A stretch of DNA of 64,000 nt. Source: Bacteroidales bacterium (GTDB lineage: Bacteria; Bacteroidota; Bacteroidia; Bacteroidales; F082). A program made the translations under genes and the position numbers. The notes under the pieces are model-generated. The model did no database searches. It had not been told where the DNA came from and saw only the letters and a list, made by a program, of their open reading frames with translations. Shown in pieces: positions 1-9,300 of this stretch. Where the stretch lies: contig JAEEON010000060.1 in assembly GCA_016284305.1 (NCBI GenBank), forward strand, positions 1 to 64,000, written 5' to 3'. Numbering within the stretch: position 1 is the first letter of the stretch; the number at the start of each line of letters is the position of its first letter.

Positions 1-139
1 TCTCGAGGAGTTCGACGATGTTGACTTGTTCATTCAGAAGGGCGGAGAGGAAGCCTTCGAGGATTCCGAACGAGGCCTTGTCGCGAAGCATGTACTTGGC
101 GGCCCAGTCGAAACGGATCACATTGTCTGTGGTTTTCAT
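1..139 (-). CDS. Rpn family / PD-(D/E)XK nuclease family transposase-like protein, 5' part only (runs off window start)
   Basis: Reverse complement of 1-139 reads MKTTDNVIRFDWAAKYMLRDKASFGILEGFLSALLNEQVNIVELLE, the characteristic N-terminus of this family. Not in the ORF track because it has no stop in the window. Confidence 0.75.
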   Translation of the reverse strand, partial: MKTTDNVIRFDWAAKYMLRDKASFGILEGFLSALLNEQVNIVELLE

Positions 140-268
140 GATGAAATATTTAAAAATTTCAGCAAAGATAATATATTTTTTTATACCAAACAACATTTTT
201 ATAAAAATTGTTTCATATAAAAAACTCTAAAAATCTTTAGCCATTTTAAATTATATAAAATTAAATTG

Positions 269-276
269 TATCTTTG
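269..276 (+). promoter_or_regulatory. Bacteroidetes -7 element (TATCTTTG) upstream of the giant T9SS gene
   Basis: TATCTTTGCG matches TAnnTTTG; no convincing -33 element. Confidence 0.45.
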
Positions 277-352
277 CGCCGCCAATTCTAGGCTCGTTCT
301 TTGACTATAGTGAATCAATTAATTGAAAATCAAATATCTAACGAAAATACAA

Positions 353-3300
353 ATGAATAAAACTACAAACACCATGTCAATGAATAGACAAAAGAAGAAA
401 CGCCAGCCCATAGTGGCGTTTGCTGCGGCTATCCTTTTAGCCCTATTCACCCAGTTCGCGCACGCGCAACAACACAACATCCTGATGAAGGATGGTACAT
501 TCACCATCCAACGTAGTTCAGGAACGATTAATTTTTATGACTCCCATGGTCCTTCACAGCAGACGAACTACTGGGAAACTTGGTATTCCCACAACGAGAA
601 TTACACCTATGTTTTCAAACCCGCTGTAAATGGCGACAAGATCAAGGTGACATTCAAGGGTTTCAATGCCTACGCTGAGAGAACTCCCGATGATCCCGTA
701 GGCGTACCCATCGGCACCTGGGTGCTTCGTTTGAATGATGATGTTCTCAACATTTATGACGGTAATGGTGCGGTGGATGCTAACTTGATTGCCAGCTTAA
801 CGGGCAACAGCGGTACGGAGTTTTCCGTGATGAGTAGTGGTGCCATCACCTTTAAGTTCACATCCAACGGGCAATACCGCGAGGAAGGCTGGTATGCTGA
901 AGTTGAGTTGATTCAGGGTCAGGGTCAAAACCCTGCCGCGATGGCCCCTCAGACTCCTATCATCCAGCGTTCCACCTGCTCCGATGCAGCAGTGATCATC
1001 CCTACCACGCTGGGCGCCAAAATCTATTATACTATTGATGGTAACGATCCAGTTGTTGGTGACCCGCTCACTGGTGCTATGGAGTATGTTTACAATCCCG
1101 AGAACCCGCAGTTGATTCCTTTCCCTGAGACCATTGATCCCGCTTTCCATGTGAAAGCCGTTTCAACGCTTGCCGATGGCACTGACTTGTCGGATGTGGC
1201 TTGGACGGTCTTCACAGAAGATGATCGTGTGCCGATTCCGGATGCTGATGACGAACTTGCTCACACTACGATAACCCGGGTGGAAGGCACCAATACCATC
1301 GTGATGACCCCCGCTGGGCGTCCTGCTGGTTTGAACGACACGTATCAGGTGCGTTATACGATGAGCACCAATGGTACCGAACCTGCTGACCCGACTTACA
1401 ATAATAGTACGGTTTACACAGGTCCAATCACTGCCACCGTCAACGGTACGATCTTCAAGGCCAAGACCTTTGCCGTGTCGTGCTCCAACCAATTCTCTGA
1501 GCAGACCTATCGTTTGGTTGTGGACGGCATCTACGCAGCTACACCGGTTATCGACTTCACCGCTATGACGATTGAAGCCAAAGAGGGCGGGACTACTTTT
1601 GATATTTTATATACCTTGGATGGCTCGGATCCTTCCATCAGCGGTACCACGATCACGGGTACCTTCAGTAATGGAACGGTGGATCTGTCTTCACTCAATC
1701 CTGCCTTGACCTACGGACAGACAGTGAAAGCCATCGCGTATAAGGCATCTGACAATACCGGTACTCCGGATGCAAGCTATACACCTTCACAGGTGGTTAC
1801 GGCCATTTATGTGCCCACTGATTCTGAAGGAAACACCCAGAACGGTGTTTATGGAGGCGTGGTCCTTCTCGATGACCGCGAGGATCACACCTGGGCTTAC
1901 TACAGCAATGAGAACAGCCCCATCAAGAGCCTCAACCCGGCCGATGTGAAGATTACCTACACGGGCTATGGCCCAAATACCATGACCAGCACTAGCACGG
2001 ATAATATGCCTGCTAAGGCAGACTTCGACACCGAGGTTACTTCAAATCAAGTGGCTGTGAATAAAAATGAAGCTGGCAACCAGTTCATTTACCTCAAAAC
2101 CCTTGAAGCCGCTAACGAAGATGGTTCGGGCAACTATCCCTATACGATGATTGCCAACCCGTTCCAGGTGAGACCGACGTATCAGGAAAGTGGAAGCAGT
2201 CCAACGACCGAAACCATTCAAGTTGTAACTGGAACAGGTTCTAATTCATATGCACCTATGTACACGTATTATGCGAATTATGGTTTTAAGAGTGAGTATA
2301 TCATCCCGACATCTTATTTTACTAGTGCAGGTATTTCGAATGGAGATTTATTAACTTCTATTACTTTATATCAAGCATCAACTGCCAATTGGACTGCGAC
2401 TTCTCTAACTATTAGACTGATGAATTCAACCACTGGCAATTATGGAAGTAATACTGGTTTTGTTGCGAATAATGGAACTGTTGTGTATTCAAGTACCTCA
2501 TATAATTCAGCTGGCCAGTCCGCCCATACCTTCCAATTTGATACTCCTTTCGAGTATACAGGAAATAATTTAGTGGTGCAGATTTCATCTGGCCATAATG
2601 GAACGGCTAATCAAACTACTTGGTATGGTATCTCCTCAACTTCTGGTAATCGTCAGAGTTATTATGCTCACTATTCTAGTAATACGGCAACAAATTATAC
2701 AAATGATGGTAGGCAGCGATTCCTTCCGAATACAACATTCGCGGTACAAAAGAATAGTTCTTCCAATAATAACTACCGTGGTTTCTACGCTTGGCGTGTG
2801 AAGAGTCTGGGCGGTGGCCTTACCATTACGGGTAAAAACGTTGGAGACATCATCTATCCTGATGAAACCATCGAATTCGTTACTGAAAATGCAGAAGGCA
2901 ACGAAGTGGAGTTTGAAGCTCTGTGGGCCAAGGCATGGGTGAACAGTAGCAGTGCAAGTGAACGTGCTACTAACAGCGGAGATTATAAGAATGCCTACGA
3001 ACGTAATTTCAAGGTGGTCACCTCCTTGACAACGTATGATTATCCTGTCACTATCAGTTCCATTTATCCTGATGGATCAGGTACGGTAGCTTCAGTTTCC
3101 CGCACCAGCAACTACAGTTGCTCCAACGATGTTAAGTTGGAGAATATGACGCTGAGCATGGCAAATTACTACTTGGATGGTAATAATCACAGTTTGCATA
3201 TTGGTCGTGGTGTGGCCAATGGTAACTCTAATGTGGCTGCTTCAGTCCGAGGCAACACTACAAGCAATTTCACTTTGCGTGTTGAAAGTGGAAGATACAC

Positions 3301-6300
3301 AAATATTTATGGTTTCTACGGAACAACAAGCAGTACTGCCTTTATAGCAAACATTATTCTTGGAAGTGATTATGACAGAGCTACTAATACTAATACAAAA
3401 CTTACTGTAACAGGAGCTGCTCAGGTGGGTAAAAATGCAGCATATTTGTCCTCTTCGAGCACGAAGGTTAATGTCACTGTGCTAAGCGGTACTTTTGGAA
3501 GTACTAGTGACAACACGGAACTCTATATGGGTTTCGAAAACGCCACAACTGCCGCACAAGCCAAAAGAAAACTTGAGGTGTATGGTGGAAACCTCCAAGG
3601 CGGTATAGCTGGTGGTATTGAAGGCGGTAATATTACAGCTACCACAGAAGTATTAAAGATGCGAATTAGAGGCGGTATTATAGGCCAGTATCTGTATGGT
3701 TCAGGCCAATACTCTGCTGCTTACGGCACTCGCAAGACCATCATTACCGGTGGTACATTCAATGCTTGGATTGCTGGCGGTTGCTATGGTACCGACAATA
3801 ATAACGGAGGTGGCCAGACTTATGGCAATACCTATATGTATTTTGGTGGTGATGCCAACCAGTCCAATACAACTGGCTTATTTGGTGGTGGTTATGGTTC
3901 GAATGCCACTGGCGATAACAAATATACTGTCCAGAAATCTTTCGTGGTTGTTGCTGATGAAGCCCAAATTGCTGGTAATGTGTATGGCGGTGGTAACAAC
4001 GGTTATAACACTAGCGATGCTGAAGTTTGGGTGCTGGGCGGTGGCAAGAACACGCTCACTGTTTCGGGTAGTGTTTATGGCGGTGCCAACCAAGCCAGAA
4101 GTGAGGCCACTACTACGGTCACTATGGAGAATGGTACGGTGAATGGTTCCGTTTATGGTGGTGCCAACTCCAGTGGTGCCGTTGCCCAACTGGCCACTGT
4201 CAATGTGAACGGTGGTACAGTGAAGGGTAGTGTTTATGGTGGCGGTAAAGGTAGTGGTACTACCATGTCGAACAACACCAAGGTCACGGTCACCGATGGT
4301 ACCATTAATATTAATATCTATGGTGGCGGTGAGGAAGGTGCTGTGAGTGGCAACACCATCGTCAGTTTTGAAGGAGGATCGGTTACCGACATCTACGGTG
4401 CTGGTAAGGGCTCTTCGAGCCAACGTGCCAATGTTGCCCAAGGTACCACCGTCAATGTGAAAGGCGGCCTGGTAAATGGTGCTGTGTATGGTGGTGGTGA
4501 GAACGGTACTGTGGCTTACGCTGCAGGTGGTGCCTCATCAAACTATGGCTCCACGGTGAATATTAGCGGTGGCGAAGTGAAAGGCGACGTCTTTGGTGGT
4601 GGCAAGTTGGGCACGACCCAAGGTAAGACTACCGTTAACATCTCAGGTACTTGGGATGGTACCATCATCCGCGAGAATGTGTTTGCCGGTGCCTATGGCG
4701 AACAAGGTTCTATCTTTGTAGCCGGTCTCAAGACCTTGAACATCAGCGGTGGCCGTATCTACGGCTCGGTGTATGGCGGCTCACGTAACGCCAACGACGG
4801 CAACACGCTCAATGCAACGGGTGGTACTGACGCCACCTCGGTGACCAACATCAGTGGTGGCCGTATCGACCAGCATGTGTATGCAGCTGGCTACTACGGA
4901 AGCACCAAAGGCTCTGTGTATGCTTTCATCGGTATCAGTGCCATTAACGATGCTCCCAATCATTCCAAGACTGCAGGCTTTAACTACGACAAAGGATCCA
5001 TCCTCATCGGAGGTTCAGTGTGGGCTGGTGGTGATTGGGGCGTGTTCACAGGCACCTTCGGTGCGCCGACCATCTCGGGCAACTCCAACATCTATATCAA
5101 TGGTGAAGGCTATAGCACCGATGGCAACGACCAGTCGGCTACTAACTACATGAACATCCAAGGCTCTATCTTTGGTAGCGGCTCCTCGTGCGATGCTGGT
5201 GAGGGTGAACGTACCCTCATCTTGAGCAACTATGGTGCTGACGTTGCCAACAGTGGTAGCGACAGCGACGTGAATCCCTTCGCATACGCTTCTCGTCAGG
5301 TGAACTCCATCCAACGTTTCCACAATGTCATCTTCGACAATGCCAAGGTGGGCTTCCTGGGACAAGGAAAGATCAACTCGCTTAACACCACAGAGAAGTA
5401 CTCCCTCTATGAAATTGACCAGAACGTGTATCTCGCCAATGGCTCCACCATGGTGGTGAACGTTCCCGCCTCGCAGATCTATAGTTTCCATAATGTGACT
5501 TGCCCTGACACGTATGCATCTTCGCCCACCTTTACCCCTGTGGCCTACAACGGTCTCGGTGCTACGGGTGGCGCTACCGATAACAAGGTCCGTGTGAATG
5601 GTGGTTCCTACATCGAAATCAAGTATGTTCCTGAAGAGAACGGTGGTAGCGGTGGTGATGAACCCAGCGGAGAAGGGGAGACGCTGACGTATGATTTTGA
5701 GGACGGAACACTTCAAGGATGGACAAATATTGATGCTAATAATGATGGTAATGTATGGAGGCATTCCCATGATATTAATGGTGTTTGGGAGAATCCTATG
5801 GATGATGTTGGCCATGAAAGTTCTTATGGTTTTGTTTTTTCGGAGTCATATGTGAATGGTGGTTCTGGAGCGGTTACGCCTAATAATTATTTAGTATCAC
5901 CTCAAATTACTTTGGGTGGAAATATTCATTTTTGGGCAACTGACGGAAATGATGAATATGGTGCTGAACATTTTGGCGTATTAGTGTCAACAAGTAGTAA
6001 TAGTAATCCCTCAGATTTTGTACTTCTTCAAGAATGGACCCTTCTTTCAAAAGGAGAAAGAACCGGAAGAAATGGAAGAGCTCTTGGAGGAACATGGTAT
6101 GAGTATTCTGTTGATTTAAGTGATTACACTGGTAACGGATATGTTGCGATACGTCACTTTAATTGTAATGATCAATGGATTTTATGCGTTGACGATATCA
6201 CCATCACAATCCCTGCTAGCACCTCAGGAGATGATCCCGTAGATCCGGAAGAACCTACGGTGACCTACACGGATGCATACGGAGAGTTGGAAGGCTTCGC

Positions 6301-9300
6301 CCACATGATGGCGGGTAACCCCAACAGTGACGCTACTTGCGCCTACGCCCGTCCGAAGCAGAGTAAAGAACCAGGCAACATCCTGCCTGAAGGTGCTTCC
6401 GACTATTTCAATACCAGTGATGGCGGTTGGGTAAGCTACCGCGCTTCTGATAATGACTACGACATTGAAGGCAACCTTGTCAGTGCCGGTAACAGTGACC
6501 AGCTGCGTTATGAGAACCACTATCCGTATATGAGGAACAACTCCGAGTACTACCGTATCTGGCGTCACGGCGGCAACCACCACCATGTGGAGGCTGTGGT
6601 CTCAGCCAAAGCCGAAGGTAACGAGGGTCAATACAAGACCGTGGAGGTTGAAGTTCAACTTCCCTCATGGGGCGCTCTCGGAAGCTACTTCCGCTTCGAT
6701 CGTACCAACAATGCCGGTACGAACAACACGCTTATCGACTATGGTCCGGATGTGATGACTTACAATGGTGCCAACTACTCCAACCCGTTGGGCGAGTCAA
6801 CTTGGATGTATTACGACGATGACGCAGACTCCCAAGTCATTGGTGCTGACGCATCGAATGCTACAGTTGCAGCCGCTATCGGCTCGAATGGTATCCTCAG
6901 CAACCCGAACCTTAACTTCGGTTTGGTGATGGTGCCTGGTCAGAACATGTCGGGTGATAAGTATATCATCAACAGTGAAGCCGATACCTACCTGGCTTCA
7001 GTGGAGAAACCCTTTACATGCACTGACAACACCCACATGCCTACCATGAAGCTCATCCTCACCTATAGCGATGAGCTTAGTGCTAACGCCACCCTCGAAC
7101 CTGTTCACATTTATTTGGTGCAGTGCAATGCCGAAGGAACCATTACCGATTACATTGATATCGAATTGATCATCAATACCAGCACGGAGATTACCACGGG
7201 CTTCAAGACCCAGATCTATGCCCGCATGGATGGAAGTGCAAACACCCGTGAGATGTCAACAGCGACTGTGGTGCTTCCTACCTTCAACGTGGCCCAAGCC
7301 GGTGAGATGGCCAAGTTCTACCTGCAGAAGGTGGAGTTCATCCAAAATGATGGCGTTGTAATTCAACCGAGTGATCATAACAATACTGTCACTTGCGCTG
7401 AAACAGTTGAGAGTACTGGTTCATACGCTGTCAACTTGAATATCGACCGCTTTGCCATGACCATTGGAGCACAGGCCAATCCCGACAACACTGACGACTG
7501 GCGTGATGCCACAGGTCCGCAAGATGCGGTTCAGCCCAGTGGCACCTATAATTACAATCATCTGACTTGGGGCCAAAGCAATAACCGCGGTGTTCACCTA
7601 GGCGACGCTAAAGGCCGTAACCCCTTGTCATTTGGTTTTACCCTCTATTACAACTCCAACGAAACTGCCCCGGCCAAGTCAAAGATGGGTGATATGACGT
7701 TTACGATTCGTGTAGAAAACATTGAAGGCGGTGATGAGGACGATCACAATGCACGCACATTCACCATTACCGTCGAGGTGTATCGTATCGGTCCTGGCGG
7801 CAACTTCTACGTGGACGGCGTCAATGGTCAAGACCTCAACGACGAGAACCGCGCCAAGTTCCCTGACAAGGCTGCCAAGACGGTCAACTTCATCTTCAAC
7901 CGCTTGGGCTACATGCCTGGTGACAACATCATCGTGGTGAATGAGCTGCCCATCAGCAAGGTTACCACTTGGGACGGTTCGGCATTCCAGAACGATGTAA
8001 AGATCTATCGTTATCCTGGCGGTCATAAGCTGTCGGCAGAAGGTGCCTCCATCGTTGGTAATCCGGACAACAAACCATATATGGGTCCCTTGGTCGATGT
8101 TACCAATACGCTCAATATGAAGGGTATCACGATGGATGGTATGTATGACGAGGCTACCAACCCAGTGAATGGTGTCCACAACTATACGCTTTATCCCACG
8201 GGTGATGCTGGTAACTGCACCTTCAATGGTATTGCTGAAGCTCCTTTGATTACTGTATCGAACGGTGCTCGTGTCAACCTCACCAACACTATCTTGCAGA
8301 ACAACTATAACGGAAGCAGCGAGATAGTGAAGGCCGGTGGTGCTGTCCATGTAGCATACGAGGGTATCTTGGCCATGAATGTCGATAACCGCATCACGGG
8401 CAACTACAACGCTAACGGCGGTGGCGTGTATGTCGATGGTTCCATGATCGTTTCTGACTACGCTTACGTTTGGGACAACTACACGGAAGCTGTCAGCGGT
8501 TCCAAGGTTGATCCCGAGCAGAATAACGTAATGCTGGAGAAAGTCACAGAGGGCACCTTCCGTGTGGTACAACTGGGTACGGCTGACTCGAATGACTCCT
8601 ACAACGCATTGGTGAACACTGATGACGGTGGGGAGACCCAAGTGGGTGTTAGCAAGACAGACTGGGATCACTCCTACGACGGTTACATGCCTGTTGTGTA
8701 TGCGGAAAGCGGATCTTTGAACTATCTCAACGATCCTTACGATACTCAGTCGATGGTGGTTCACGATGGTGGCAAATTCAAGTTGGAAAGATACACCTCT
8801 AGCGAATATACAAATAGTCCGAACTATCTCTACTGGCTGGAAACCTGGGTTACCGCTGTGACCAGCAAACCGGAAGGCTTCAATAAGGATCAGATTGATA
8901 CTCCTGAGGAGCTTGCTTGGGCAATCTCCATTGTTAACGGTGAGAACGGTTGTACACCTGCACCTACTACGGGGTTCACTTTGACGGGTGACATTGATAT
9001 GTCTGCTAACATCTGGGTGCCAATAGGCAACGAAACAGCCTTGTATAATGGTACCTTCGAAGGCAATGGCCACGTGGTCACTGGTGTGAAGGGCTCCATC
9101 TCGAGAACGGATATGGGTATGTTTGGTCGTACCGATACCAATGCTAAGATCCAAAACATGGTGGTCAGTACCAGTTTCAACACCAACTCCGACAACGTAG
9201 GTACTGTTGTCGGTAACATGGCTGGTGGTACGCTGAGCAACGTGGAAGGTGCTGGTGAAAACACCAGCAAGAATAACTTAGGAACCAATGGCGGTTTGGT

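Noticed and set aside
18-230. Short plus-strand ORFs at the window start
   Set aside because: They overlap antisense the Rpn-family start codon region and then AT-rich intergenic DNA.
3960-4800. Repetitive DNA considered as a possible CRISPR or satellite
   Set aside because: Repeats are irregular, in frame and protein-level (VYGGG units); no constant spacer/repeat layout.
5015-5815. 266-aa minus-strand ORF inside the giant gene
   Set aside because: Antisense to repetitive coding sequence; His/Val/Thr-rich composition typical of shadow frames.
7679-9154. 491-aa minus-strand ORF antisense to the giant surface gene
   Set aside because: Shadow ORF; the plus strand is a continuous coding frame with recognisable domains, and the antisense product has no recognisable motif.
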